DNA from: Caldicellulosiruptor acetigenus
GTDB lineage: Bacteria > Bacillota > Thermoanaerobacteria > Caldicellulosiruptorales > Caldicellulosiruptoraceae
Assembly: GCF_026914305.1 (NCBI RefSeq)
Contig: NZ_CP113866.1
Span: 876,183 to 940,182, forward strand
DNA length: 64,000 nucleotides
Reading direction: 5' to 3'
Shown here: positions 9,263-17,823 of the stretch, one piece after another
Layout of the letters: the number at the start of each line of letters is the position of its first letter
How positions within the stretch are numbered: position 1 is the first letter of the stretch
Notes under the pieces: model-generated
Databases searched by the model: none
What the model saw: the letters and a program-made list of their open reading frames with translations, nothing else
Told to the model about the DNA's origin: nothing
Made by a program: the position numbers and the translations under genes

Positions 9263-10873
9263 ATGAAGAAACGTATTATTGCTACCTTTATTTTGGTCGT
9301 GTTCCTTGTGACAGGGTTATTTCTAAGCTCAAATTACAGGGGAGCAGAAGCTGCTTCATCAAAACAGGTTTTCACGTACATCAATGGTGCTGAACCAAGA
9401 TACCTTGACCCAGCACTCAACACTGCTGCTGATGCTGCAAACATTATAATCAATGTTTTCGAAGGTTTGACAAGAGTAAATGTAAAAGGCGAAACTGTTC
9501 CTGGGATGGCTGAAAAATGGACAGTTTCTAAGGACGGGCTTACTTACACATTCTATATAAGAAAGAATGCAAAGTGGTCGGACGGAAAACCTGTTACAGC
9601 ATACGATTTTGAGTATGCATGGAAGAGAGCTTTGGACCCAAAAACAGCGTCTGAGTATGCATACCAGCTTTACTACATCAAAAATGGTCAGAAATTCAAT
9701 GAAGGCAAAGCAAAAGCATCTGACGTTGGTGTGAAGGCGTTAAATGCTACAACTTTACAGGTTACATTGGAAGCACCTACACCATACTTCTTAGAACTTA
9801 CAAACTTCCCAACATACTTCCCAGTTAGAAAGGATATAATAGAAAAGTATGGTGACAAATGGGCAACAGATCCAAAAACATATATTGGTAATGGTCCATT
9901 TATCATGACAAAATGGGTACACAACTCATATATTGAGTTTAAGAAGAATCCAAAATATTGGGATGCAAAATCTATAACACTTGAAAAGATTGTTTACAAA
10001 CTTTCAGAGGATGACAAAGCAAACCTTCTTGCATACGAAGCAGGTCAGGTTGACGGTGCAGAGTCTGTGCCAACTGACGAGATTCCAAGATTAATCAAAG
10101 AAAAGAAATTGAAGATATGGCCACTTCTTGGCACATACTACTATGATGTAAACTGCAAGGTAAAACCATTTAATGACAAGAGAGTAAGACAAGCTCTTTC
10201 GCTTGCAATTGACAGAACATATATCGTAGAAAATATTGGTAAGCTTGGTCAAAAGCCAGCAACAGGCTTTGTGCCATACGGTATAAAAGGTATTTCTAAA
10301 GATTTCAGAGACGAATCAGGACACTTTTTACCAGTAAAAGCTGATTTAGCAAAAGCAAAGAAGCTTTTGGCAGAAGCTGGATATCCGAACGGAAAAGGCT
10401 TCCCAGAAATAGAGATTATATATAACACAAGTGAAGGACATAAGAAGATTGCAGAAGCTATTCAAAACATGTGGCAGCAACTTGGAATAAAGGTAAAACT
10501 TTCTAACATGGACTGGAAGGTTCTGCTTGAAAGAAGACATAAAAAGGATTACATGGTTGCAAGAGACGGCTGGCTTGGCGACTATGTTGACCCGATGACA
10601 TTCTTGGACTTGTTCACATCATACAGTGATAACAACAACACTAACTGGAGCAATCCAAAATATGATGAGCTTGTAATTAAGGCAAAGAAGACATCAGATA
10701 GAAAGCAGAGAATGCAGTATATGATGCAGGCAGAGAAGATTTTGATGCAAGATTATGCAATTATTCCGATTTACTTCTATGTAAAAGGTCATGTACTCAG
10801 AGACTATGTAAAGAACTATTACATTTCGCCGCTTGGATTTAACTACTTCATGTATGCTAAGATTGAAAAGTAA
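9263..10873 (+). CDS. oppA: Oligopeptide-binding protein OppA (family 5 solute-binding)
   Basis: 536 residues from ATG 9263, chosen because GAGGAGGAG lies just upstream; a GTG at 9245 would place that site inside the gene. The signal peptide is MKKRIIATFILVVFLVTG followed by a polar stretch and AEAA, which looks like a signal peptidase I site. I see no lipobox cysteine, which is unusual for a monoderm OppA. The mature protein has the SBP_bac_5 pattern (GLTRVNVKGETVPGMAEKW, then YTFYIRKNAKWSDGKPVTAYDFEYAW). It captures peptides and delivers them to OppBCDF. It is the last gene of the operon, with a terminator 20 bases on. Confidence 0.94.
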   Translation: MKKRIIATFILVVFLVTGLFLSSNYRGAEAASSKQVFTYINGAEPRYLDPALNTAADAANIIINVFEGLTRVNVKGETVPGMAEKWTVSKDGLTYTFYIRKNAKWSDGKPVTAYDFEYAWKRALDPKTASEYAYQLYYIKNGQKFNEGKAKASDVGVKALNATTLQVTLEAPTPYFLELTNFPTYFPVRKDIIEKYGDKWATDPKTYIGNGPFIMTKWVHNSYIEFKKNPKYWDAKSITLEKIVYKLSEDDKANLLAYEAGQVDGAESVPTDEIPRLIKEKKLKIWPLLGTYYYDVNCKVKPFNDKRVRQALSLAIDRTYIVENIGKLGQKPATGFVPYGIKGISKDFRDESGHFLPVKADLAKAKKLLAEAGYPNGKGFPEIEIIYNTSEGHKKIAEAIQNMWQQLGIKVKLSNMDWKVLLERRHKKDYMVARDGWLGDYVDPMTFLDLFTSYSDNNNTNWSNPKYDELVIKAKKTSDRKQRMQYMMQAEKILMQDYAIIPIYFYVKGHVLRDYVKNYYISPLGFNYFMYAKIEK

Positions 10874-10894
10874 ACTAAAGCGAAGTAAAATAAT

Positions 10895-10936
10895 AAGGGA
10901 AGGGCAAAGAAAGAATTTTTTGCTCTTCCCTTTTTT
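10895..10936 (+). terminator. Intrinsic terminator after oppA
   Basis: Inverted repeat around AAGGGAAGGGCAAA / TTGCTCTTCCCTT followed by TTTTTT. It lies 20 bases after the oppA stop. Confidence 0.88.
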
Positions 10937-10982
10937 GCTTTAGAATCGAAAAAATCTTACTTTTGGGCAGGTGAGATGGGCA

Positions 10983-11576
10983 ATGGAATTTGTTTTAAAA
11001 ATTAAAAAAGTTTTGCTAATACTTACTCTTGCAAGTTTTTTGATGCTTATTGTGACAGGATGTTCAAGCAGTCAAGACGATATAAACAAAAAGGTTAGGA
11101 TTGTGCTTGTTGGCAATTTCATTGGTGATGAAAACGCTCAAAAGCTGATTTCAGAGCTTGAGAAAAAATCTGGTGATCAAGTTTACATTGACCAGATACT
11201 TTACACAGGTGATACTCCTAAATCCGAGCAGGAGTTTGCGTTCATGCAAAAACTTATGGTGATGCTTGCTGCGGGCGAGGGAGATATTTATATCCTTGAC
11301 AAAAAACTATTTACAAACTATGCCCAAAATGGAGCGTTTTATTCTCTAAAGTCTTTTGTGAGCAAAAATAAACTGGATAAATTTGTAGATGATACATGTT
11401 ATGTTAAAGAGAAAGACAAATCAACAAAAGATTTGTATGGTATAAAAGCAGACCAAGTCTTCTTGCTCAAAAAATACGGGTTTGAAACAAAGAACAAATA
11501 TATAGCCATCTATGTCAGAAGCAACAAGTTCTCACGTGCACAGAAAGTCCTGTTAGCTCTTTTGAATAGCAAGTAA
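10983..11576 (+). CDS. Small lipoprotein of unknown function
   Basis: 197 residues from ATG 10983 (AGGTGAG about 8 bases upstream; an in-frame GTG at 10971 overlaps that site). The N terminus is a lipoprotein signal with lipobox LIVTGC, so it should be anchored to the outer face of the membrane. The mature part (VRIVLVGNFIGDENAQKL, then GEGDIYILDKKLF) vaguely resembles the first lobe of sugar-type ABC binding proteins, but it is half their length and has no partner permease here. It follows the oppA terminator and its end overlaps the convergent M20 gene by 24 bases. No function is assigned. Confidence 0.7.
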   Translation: MEFVLKIKKVLLILTLASFLMLIVTGCSSSQDDINKKVRIVLVGNFIGDENAQKLISELEKKSGDQVYIDQILYTGDTPKSEQEFAFMQKLMVMLAAGEGDIYILDKKLFTNYAQNGAFYSLKSFVSKNKLDKFVDDTCYVKEKDKSTKDLYGIKADQVFLLKKYGFETKNKYIAIYVRSNKFSRAQKVLLALLNSK

Positions 11577-12689
11577 ATACCCTGCCAGAAGAAATATACC
11601 GTAAAAGATGCTGTCTTCTGATGCATTAAAATATGGTGAGTGCAAAGGATTTTCTCCTTTGCCTTTTTCTTTTATGCCAAGCCTGAAATAAACTGAGGGA
11701 ACTTTTTGACAGTAAAATGCAAAGTCTTCTGCTGTAAAGCTTGGGATAGCCTTTTTTACATTCTCAGGGCCAAGAAGTTTTTTTGCTACATCAAGAAATT
11801 CTTCGGTAGCTTGATGGCTATTTATCAAAGGTGGATATTGAAAATAATAATTTATATTTACATGGCAATCGTATTTTTGAGCAGAAAGTTTTGCAAGTTT
11901 TTTTATGTTCTTATAGATAAATTGTTGCATACTGCTATCAAACGTTCTTGCAGTTCCTTTTATTTTGCACGTTTCAGAGATGACGTTAAATGTTTCTCCA
12001 CTATTTATCGAAGAAAAAGAGATGTGAAAAGAAGATAACTTATTGGAAAATGCACTGAAAAAGTTGTTACTACTTTGGATAAAATCAGTGGCAGGATAAA
12101 TTGGATTTTTAGTAACTTCTGGCATTGCAGCATGTCCACCTTTTCCAATAAATTCAATCTCAAAATCATCCACACTTGCCATGATAGCACCACTTGAAAC
12201 CTCAATTGTTCCAACATCAACACCTGGCCAGACGTGAAATCCCAAAAGCTTTGTCACTTTTGGATTTTCAAGTCCGCCTTCTTCGATTACTCTTTTTGCC
12301 CCTCCTGGCCCTTCCTCAGCAGGCTGAAATAAAAACTTCACACATCCTTCAAAGCCCATGTCAACAAGAACCTTTGCTGTCCCCAGTACCACTGCCATAT
12401 GAAAGTCGTGACCACAGCAGTGTCTTGGCTGACCTTCCACCAAAATAGCGTCCATGTCACTTCTTATTCCAATACATTCATCAGACCTATTTATAATTCC
12501 AATCACGCCTGTTTTTGCTATTGGAAAGTTTTCAATGCCCCACTCTGAAAGTCTTTCTGTTATATATTTTTGTGTCTTAAACTCTTCGTACGAAAGTTCG
12601 GCGAGTCTATTTAAATCTCTTCTAATGCTAATAAAAAGCTCCATATTTTTTCTGATAGTATCTTTTAGATGTTCGATATTTAAAATCAA
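11553..12689 (-). CDS. M20-family amidohydrolase/peptidase
   Basis: 378 residues. Metal-binding motifs of the M20D group are clear: IRSDMDAI, CCGHDFHMA and FQPAEEGPGGA. These are typical of N-acyl-amino-acid or N-acetyl-diaminopimelate deacetylases and hippurate hydrolases. A dimerisation domain lies between, and TAEDFAFYCQKVPSVYFRLG near the end matches the last metal region. The start is TTG 12687-12689, with its GAGGAGG site lying inside the 3' end of the regulator gene just upstream, four bases apart, so the two are translationally coupled. The substrate is unknown. The coupling to a PdxR-like regulator is unexplained. Confidence 0.85.
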   Translation of the reverse strand: MILNIEHLKDTIRKNMELFISIRRDLNRLAELSYEEFKTQKYITERLSEWGIENFPIAKTGVIGIINRSDECIGIRSDMDAILVEGQPRHCCGHDFHMAVVLGTAKVLVDMGFEGCVKFLFQPAEEGPGGAKRVIEEGGLENPKVTKLLGFHVWPGVDVGTIEVSSGAIMASVDDFEIEFIGKGGHAAMPEVTKNPIYPATDFIQSSNNFFSAFSNKLSSFHISFSSINSGETFNVISETCKIKGTARTFDSSMQQFIYKNIKKLAKLSAQKYDCHVNINYYFQYPPLINSHQATEEFLDVAKKLLGPENVKKAIPSFTAEDFAFYCQKVPSVYFRLGIKEKGKGENPLHSPYFNASEDSIFYGIFLLAGYLLAIQKS

Positions 12690-12693
12690 TTTT

Positions 12694-14082
12694 TCATACC
12701 TCCTCTTTTTGGTAAGCTGAATTCAAAACATTTTGAATTTTCTGCATGGCTATTTGAAGCTCATCATCTCTGCAATCTAAAAAACTTATTCTGAAAAAGT
12801 TTGTGGAAGCAGGTTTGTGGTAAAAACAAGTGTGTGGCTGAACTAAAACCTTTTGCATTTTGAGCTTGTTATAAATAGAGGCAGATGACATCTTTGGAGG
12901 AAGGTAGAAAGAAACAAATATTCCCTGAACATCTTGAGTAAACAGCCTGTCATCTATTTGCAGGTCTTTTGCTAATCTTAAAAATAGTTTTTGTCTTTGG
13001 TTTATGTATGCTTTCAAGTTTTCTATGTGTTTATCAAAGAAGTTTTTCAAAAAATAATAAAAAGATACCTGTATCAAAAGCGATGTTGAGATATCTGCCA
13101 TTGACTTGTAGTATGCAACCTCTTCTGCAAGATGCCTTGGTGCGACAACAAATCCGATTCTCAGTGCAGGCATTGTAACTGTTGAAAAACTCTTTATGTA
13201 AAATACCCTGTCATATTTGTCATATGCTTTGATTGGTAAAATTCCTTCATCCACCCCTATATCACTTAAAAAATCATCTTCGATGATGTAAAAATCATAT
13301 TTTTGTGAAAGCTCACACAGATACTCCTTGTACTCTTTGTTGTATGAAACCCCGGTTGGATTTTGGGAAAAAGGAATAATGTATATGGCCTTTGGCGAAA
13401 ACTTTTTAATGTAATCTTCTATGTTTTGCATCTGGTCAATATCAATTCCGACAATGTTCAGGTGCATATTGCTAAAGATATGATATGCACCTAAGTACGA
13501 AGGATTTTCTAAAAATATTGTATCGCCGGGCTTTAAAAAACTTTTTGTTGTAATTTCAATTCCCTGCTGAGCACCTGATACAACCGTGAGCTCTTGAGGG
13601 GTTGTAACAATTCCAAACTTTTTAAGATATTGAGCTACCAGGTACTCTTTTAGAGGATTTTTAAAATGTTCGATATAATCAAAAATCTGCGGTGAATACT
13701 CTTCAATTGCACAGTTTAAAGAATTTTTGAACCATTCGATAGGATATAGGCTATATGGAAGCTTTGATGAAGCCAAATTGATGTAACCTTGAGCATCTAC
13801 AAGGTTTTCTTCCTCAAAAATGATTTTATCTTGATACTCACTGTACACAACGTAATAGCCGCTTCCAGGGGTTGCTTTGATATAGCCTTCATTTTCAAGC
13901 TTGCTCAGAGCCTTTGTCACAGTAGAAAGATTAACATTTAACATTTTGCAAAGACTTCTCACAGACGGAAGCCTCTGCATGTATTGAAGCTCACCTGACA
14001 AAATCTTTTGCTTTATATCTTCATAAAGCTGAAGGTAAAGAGGCTTTTTTGAATTCTTGTCAATCTGTATCGATACACTCAT
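12694..14082 (-). CDS. pdxR: MocR-type (GntR/aminotransferase) regulator, probable PdxR
   Basis: 462 residues. An N-terminal GntR-type winged helix (PLYLQLYEDIKQKILSGEL, then LPSVRSLCKMLNVNLSTVTKAL, about residues 14-75) is fused to a class I aminotransferase fold. The PLP-lysine region is FYIKSFSTVTMPALRIG. MocR proteins sense pyridoxal phosphate. The gene is divergent from pdxS across only 92 bases, and an AAAGTGGAC box lies between, so control of pdxST is the natural inference. It is cotranscribed with the M20 gene. Confidence 0.86.
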   Translation of the reverse strand: MSVSIQIDKNSKKPLYLQLYEDIKQKILSGELQYMQRLPSVRSLCKMLNVNLSTVTKALSKLENEGYIKATPGSGYYVVYSEYQDKIIFEEENLVDAQGYINLASSKLPYSLYPIEWFKNSLNCAIEEYSPQIFDYIEHFKNPLKEYLVAQYLKKFGIVTTPQELTVVSGAQQGIEITTKSFLKPGDTIFLENPSYLGAYHIFSNMHLNIVGIDIDQMQNIEDYIKKFSPKAIYIIPFSQNPTGVSYNKEYKEYLCELSQKYDFYIIEDDFLSDIGVDEGILPIKAYDKYDRVFYIKSFSTVTMPALRIGFVVAPRHLAEEVAYYKSMADISTSLLIQVSFYYFLKNFFDKHIENLKAYINQRQKLFLRLAKDLQIDDRLFTQDVQGIFVSFYLPPKMSSASIYNKLKMQKVLVQPHTCFYHKPASTNFFRISFLDCRDDELQIAMQKIQNVLNSAYQKEEV

Positions 14083-14095
14083 TACCCATCCCGTC

Positions 14096-14123
14096 TTTAC
14101 ACGCAGTTTATTTTAATTATAAT
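14096..14123 (+). promoter_or_regulatory. Promoter of pdxST
   Basis: TTTACA (14096-14101), 16-base spacer, TATAAT (14118-14123). Its -10 overlaps the -10 of the divergent pdxR promoter. Confidence 0.65.
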
Positions 14124-14144
14124 AAAGTGGACAGAAGACTTCAA
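14116..14144 (-). promoter_or_regulatory. Promoter of pdxR-M20 operon
   Basis: On the minus strand: TTGAAG (14139-14144), 17-base spacer, TATAAT (14116-14121). It shares the ATTATAAT core with the pdxST promoter on the other strand. Confidence 0.6.
14124..14134 (+). promoter_or_regulatory. Candidate PdxR-binding half-site
   Basis: AAAGTGGACAG resembles the AAAGTGGWCTA-type box I recall for PdxR of Corynebacterium (9 of 11 positions). It falls directly after the pdxST -10 and inside the pdxR promoter spacer. I see only one copy, whereas MocR sites are often repeated. Confidence 0.45.
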
Positions 14145-14174
14145 CAAATTATATCGATACGGAGGTGCTAAATT

Positions 14175-15065
14175 ATGAGCGAGGTTGTAAATGAGAGATA
14201 TGAGCTCAACAAAAACCTTGCGCAGATGTTAAAAGGAGGTGTCATCATGGATGTGACATCTCCAAAAGAGGCTGAGATTGCTGAAAAAGCAGGTGCTGTT
14301 GCTGTTATGGCTCTTCAAAAAGTTCCTGCAGACCTGCGAAAAGAAGGCAAGGTTGCGAGAATGGCTGACCCGAAAATCATTTTGGAAATTAAAAGCGCTG
14401 TTTCAATACCTGTTATGGCAAAGGTAAGAATTGGACATTTTGTTGAAGCCCAGATTTTGGAAGCACTTGGCATAGACTATATTGATGAGAGCGAGGTCTT
14501 AACCCCTGCTGATGAAGAGCATCACATTGACAAGTGGAAGTTCAAAGCTGCGTTTGTGTGCGGTGCAAGAGATTTGGGTGAGGCTTTGAGAAGAATTCAA
14601 GAGGGTGCTTCCATGATAAGAACAAAAGGTGAGGCTGGGACAGGAAATGTTGTTGAGGCGGTAAGACACCTTCGCAGAATAAACAAGCAAATTAGCTATG
14701 CTGCATCGCTGAATGAAGATGAGCTTTATGCATATGCAAAAGAACTCGGCGTGTCATATGAACTTTTGAAAAAGACAGCTCAGCTCAAACGTCTTCCTGT
14801 TGTCAACTTTGCAGCGGGTGGAATTGCAACACCGGCTGACGCAGCTTTAATGATGCAGCTTGGTGCAGATGGCGTGTTTGTCGGCTCTGGCATTTTCAAG
14901 AGCAAAAATCCTGAGAAAAGAGCAAGGGCAATTGTGATGGCAACAACATATTACAATGACCCAAAAATCTTGGCAGAAATATCATACGACCTTGGAGAAG
15001 AGATGGAAGGTATAGATTTGAGAACTCTTTCCGAGCATGAACTTTTGCAATTTAGGGGGAATTAA
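14175..15065 (+). CDS. pdxS: Pyridoxal 5'-phosphate synthase subunit PdxS
   Basis: 296 residues, a highly conserved TIM-barrel enzyme. It condenses ribose 5-phosphate and glyceraldehyde 3-phosphate with ammonia to give PLP directly. [14 protein letters not shown] and [10 protein letters not shown] carry the two active-site lysines, and [30 protein letters not shown] matches the phosphate-binding end in family members (written here as one conserved region near residues 212-241). The Shine-Dalgarno GGAGGTG precedes ATG 14175. It is followed after 3 bases by pdxT. Confidence 0.98.
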   Translation: MSEVVNERYELNKNLAQMLKGGVIMDVTSPKEAEIAEKAGAVAVMALQKVPADLRKEGKVARMADPKIILEIKSAVSIPVMAKVRIGHFVEAQILEALGIDYIDESEVLTPADEEHHIDKWKFKAAFVCGARDLGEALRRIQEGASMIRTKGEAGTGNVVEAVRHLRRINKQISYAASLNEDELYAYAKELGVSYELLKKTAQLKRLPVVNFAAGGIATPADAALMMQLGADGVFVGSGIFKSKNPEKRARAIVMATTYYNDPKILAEISYDLGEEMEGIDLRTLSEHELLQFRGN

Positions 15066-15068
15066 AAA

Positions 15069-15635
15069 TTGAAGACAATAGGAGTTTTGGCGTTTCAAGG
15101 CGGCGTTATAGAACATGTGAAAAAGATAGAAGAGCTTGGGGCAAAGCCTCAGCTTGTTAAGAAAAAAGAGGACTTGAAAAACCTTGATGGCTTGATTTTA
15201 CCTGGTGGAGAAAGTACTACAATTGGAAAATTTTTGATTGAAACTGGCTTAAAAGATGAGATTTTAAGCTTGATACATGAAGGTATGCCAGTTTGGGGAA
15301 CATGTGCAGGTGCAATTTTGCTTTCTAAAAATATCAAAAACCAGGGAAGTGGTGTTCTTCCCGCACTTAGCATAGTGATAGAAAGAAATGCCTATGGAAG
15401 CCAGCTTGACAGTTTCAAAAAAGAGGTTTTTGTCCCAAGGTTCAACATAGCCACAGAGTGCGTTTTTATAAGAGCGCCAAAGATTGTTGAGGTAGCAGAA
15501 GGTGTTGAGGTTTTGGCAGAGCTTGAAACTCCAATTGCTGTTCTCCAAAAAAATATCTTAGCTACGACATTTCATCCAGAGCTAACATCTCAAAATTATT
15601 GGCATTCTTTCTTTGTGGAGAATGTGGTAAAATAA
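15069..15635 (+). CDS. pdxT: PLP synthase glutaminase subunit PdxT
   Basis: 188 residues, a class I glutaminase that supplies ammonia to PdxS. N-terminal IGVLAFQGGVIEH, GGESTTIGK, the nucleophile in VWGTCAGAI and the His-Glu pair in TTFHPELT complete the catalytic set. The start is TTG 15069, preceded by TTAGGGGGAATT. It is cotranscribed with pdxS. Confidence 0.97.
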   Translation: MKTIGVLAFQGGVIEHVKKIEELGAKPQLVKKKEDLKNLDGLILPGGESTTIGKFLIETGLKDEILSLIHEGMPVWGTCAGAILLSKNIKNQGSGVLPALSIVIERNAYGSQLDSFKKEVFVPRFNIATECVFIRAPKIVEVAEGVEVLAELETPIAVLQKNILATTFHPELTSQNYWHSFFVENVVK

Positions 15636-15638
15636 ATT

Positions 15639-15803
15639 CTAAAGGTTTTCTTTTTCTTTCTCTTTTTTTCTCTTAACATTTTCTCCCGGTTCAAAGAATA
15701 GGCAAAATTCAGTACAGTATTTTGAGGGTGGGCAAACGTGGGTTTTTAAACAATATCCATCTTTCTGGTATTTGCAAGGATATGAACATGTAATAAAACT
15801 CAT
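15639..15803 (-). CDS. 54-residue cysteine-rich small protein
   Basis: An ORF of 54 codons plus TAG, start ATG 15801-15803, with a near-perfect Shine-Dalgarno GAGAGGAGGG seven bases upstream. The peptide begins MSFITCSYPCKYQKDGYC, holds seven cysteines in the first 34 residues and ends in a highly charged Lys/Glu tail. Tiny proteins of this style (CxxxCxYQxDGxC) occur in clostridia, often under misleading enzyme names. A metal-binding role is possible but unproven. It is convergent with pdxT, ending 3 bases away, and divergent from acpS. Confidence 0.7.
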   Translation of the reverse strand: MSFITCSYPCKYQKDGYCLKTHVCPPSKYCTEFCLFFEPGENVKRKKEKEKENL

Positions 15804-15890
15804 GTTTAGTCCCTCCTCTCAATATAATATTTTTTGCTGTTTTTCACACAAAAATTATAAAATGTTTGGCTTTAAAAGGAGAAATAACTA

Positions 15891-16256
15891 ATGATATTTA
15901 ATATTGGAATTGATATTGTTGAAGTTGATAGGCTCAAAAATATGAAAAGATTTGACCAATTTTTAAAAAGGGTATTTACTTCCGGTGAGCTTGAATATAT
16001 AAAAGAAAGGCGATATAACCCTGAGACAATAGCAGGGTATTTTGCCGCAAAAGAGGCAGTTGCAAAAGCTCTTTCAACAGGAGTTGTTTTTTGCTTCAAA
16101 GACATAGAAATACAAAAAGGGAAAACTGGCTGTCCAATGGTAAAGCTTTATAACAGGGCACAGGCTCTTTGTTTAGAGCTTGGAATTAAAAATATTGTGG
16201 TGAGTATATCTCACCAAAAATCGGTTGCAGTTGCAGTTGCCATTGCTGAAAAATAA
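15891..16256 (+). CDS. acpS: Holo-[acyl-carrier-protein] synthase
   Basis: 121 residues, the usual size of AcpS, which transfers 4'-phosphopantetheine from CoA to acyl carrier protein. GIDIVEVDRL carries the magnesium-binding aspartate, and GYFAAKEAVAKALSTG is the second family motif. ATG 15891 follows AAAGGAG. It opens the acpS-nnr-lipoprotein-alr run, an order also known in Bacillus. Confidence 0.96.
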   Translation: MIFNIGIDIVEVDRLKNMKRFDQFLKRVFTSGELEYIKERRYNPETIAGYFAAKEAVAKALSTGVVFCFKDIEIQKGKTGCPMVKLYNRAQALCLELGIKNIVVSISHQKSVAVAVAIAEK

Positions 16257-16278
16257 AAAAACAAAGAAGGGATGATAA

Positions 16279-17814
16279 ATGTTTGTTTTGACCTCATCAC
16301 AGATGAGGGAAATTGACAGGAAAGCTCTACATGTGATTGGGATACCTGAGGTTGTGTTGATGGAAAATGCAGGTTTTTGTGTTTTTGAAGAGATAAAGAA
16401 GGATTTTGGAGAGCTCAAAGATAAAAACATTGCAGTTTTTTGCGGGAAAGGCAACAATGGAGGAGATGGATTTGTTGTTGCAAGGTATCTTGCCCAGGTT
16501 TGTCCAAATGTAAAGGTGTTTTTGTTCGATGAGAATGTGACTTTGACATCCAAAGTTTTCCTTGATGTTTTAAAAAAGTTGGAAGTTGATATTAGCATTT
16601 TGTCAGAAGAACTATTATCATCCCTCAAAACACAGAGATTTGACATAATAGTTGACGCAATCTTTGGGATTGGTCTTTCAAAAGACATTGAGGGGCTTTA
16701 TAAAAAGGCAATTGAGTATATAAATAGTAGCGGTGCTTATGTATATTCGGTTGACATTCCAAGTGGAATTTGCTCTGATTCGGCTCAAGTTAAAGGCTGT
16801 GCTGTACGTGCTAATAAGACAGTAACTTTTGTTTACCCCAAAATAGGTCATATCTTGTATCCTGGTAGCTATTATTGTGGTAAAGTAATTGTAAAAGACA
16901 TAGGTATTCCTGAAAAGATTATCAAAGATATCAAAGTAAAGATTTTAACAGTTGAAGATTTAGATGTATCCAAATTTTACAGATATCCCGACTCTCACAA
17001 AGGCGATTATGGCAAGGTGGGAATAGTTGCAGGGTCAAAGTATTATCCTGGCGCGGCGGTTTTGTGCAGCAACGCTGCGCTGCAAAGTGGCTGTGGACTT
17101 TGCTATTTAATAACACCAAAAGAAGCGCTTTATTTTCAGAATTTCAGAAGACCGGAGATAATAGTGCTGCCTCTTGAGGGCAAAGAAGGTGTTATATCTT
17201 TTGATGGTTTTGTAAAATTTGACGAATTCTTTGCCAAGTTTGATGTTTTGGGGTTTGGCTGTGGACTTACGAAGAATGAAGAAGTTGAAAAGATATTGAT
17301 TCATATTTTAGAAAATTTCCAAATACCTATTGTAATAGATGCAGATGGACTAAATACTTTGTCATCAAGCCAAAAAGCAAAAAAGCTTTTGGCAAGCTAT
17401 AAATCTCAAAAAGTTTTAACTCCGCATTATATGGAAGCTGCAAGGATACTTAACGTTGATGTAAAAGATATTGCTAAAAATCCTATTGATGCTGCTACAA
17501 AGATTGCAAGTGAATTTAAAGCTATATGCGTCTTAAAAGGTTCAAGGACGATAATTACAGATGGGGATGAAGTTTTTATAAACGTCCTTGGCAATCCTGG
17601 CATGGCAAAAGGCGGAAGTGGAGATGTTCTGACAGGTATTATTTTGTCTATGATTGCTCAAGGCTGCTCTGCTTTTGAGGCGGCAAAACTGGCGGTATAT
17701 CTTCATTCTCTTTCGGCAGATATCTTGCTTGAAAAAAAGACAATGCAGACAATTTTGCCCTCAGAGATTATAGACGGGCTGGACAATGCTATTAGGAGAT
17801 TAATTAAAGGTTAA
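16279..17814 (+). CDS. nnr: Bifunctional NAD(P)H-hydrate epimerase/dehydratase
   Basis: 511 residues, a two-domain fusion that repairs hydrated NADH and NADPH. The N-terminal YjeF_N epimerase domain (about 1-215) shows VLMENAG, CGKGNNGGDGFVVARYL and VDAIFGIGLS. The C-terminal ribokinase-like dehydratase domain shows HKGDYGKVGIVAGSK, VIDADGLN, TPHYMEAARI and GNPGMAKGGSGDVLTGI. Both halves look complete. It follows acpS by 22 bases. Confidence 0.96.
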   Translation: MFVLTSSQMREIDRKALHVIGIPEVVLMENAGFCVFEEIKKDFGELKDKNIAVFCGKGNNGGDGFVVARYLAQVCPNVKVFLFDENVTLTSKVFLDVLKKLEVDISILSEELLSSLKTQRFDIIVDAIFGIGLSKDIEGLYKKAIEYINSSGAYVYSVDIPSGICSDSAQVKGCAVRANKTVTFVYPKIGHILYPGSYYCGKVIVKDIGIPEKIIKDIKVKILTVEDLDVSKFYRYPDSHKGDYGKVGIVAGSKYYPGAAVLCSNAALQSGCGLCYLITPKEALYFQNFRRPEIIVLPLEGKEGVISFDGFVKFDEFFAKFDVLGFGCGLTKNEEVEKILIHILENFQIPIVIDADGLNTLSSSQKAKKLLASYKSQKVLTPHYMEAARILNVDVKDIAKNPIDAATKIASEFKAICVLKGSRTIITDGDEVFINVLGNPGMAKGGSGDVLTGIILSMIAQGCSAFEAAKLAVYLHSLSADILLEKKTMQTILPSEIIDGLDNAIRRLIKG

Positions 17815-17823
17815 ATATAAAGA

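Noticed and set aside
16173-16688. 171-residue minus-strand ORF across acpS and nnr
   Set aside because: Antisense to two strongly conserved genes, Ser/Phe-rich shadow composition.
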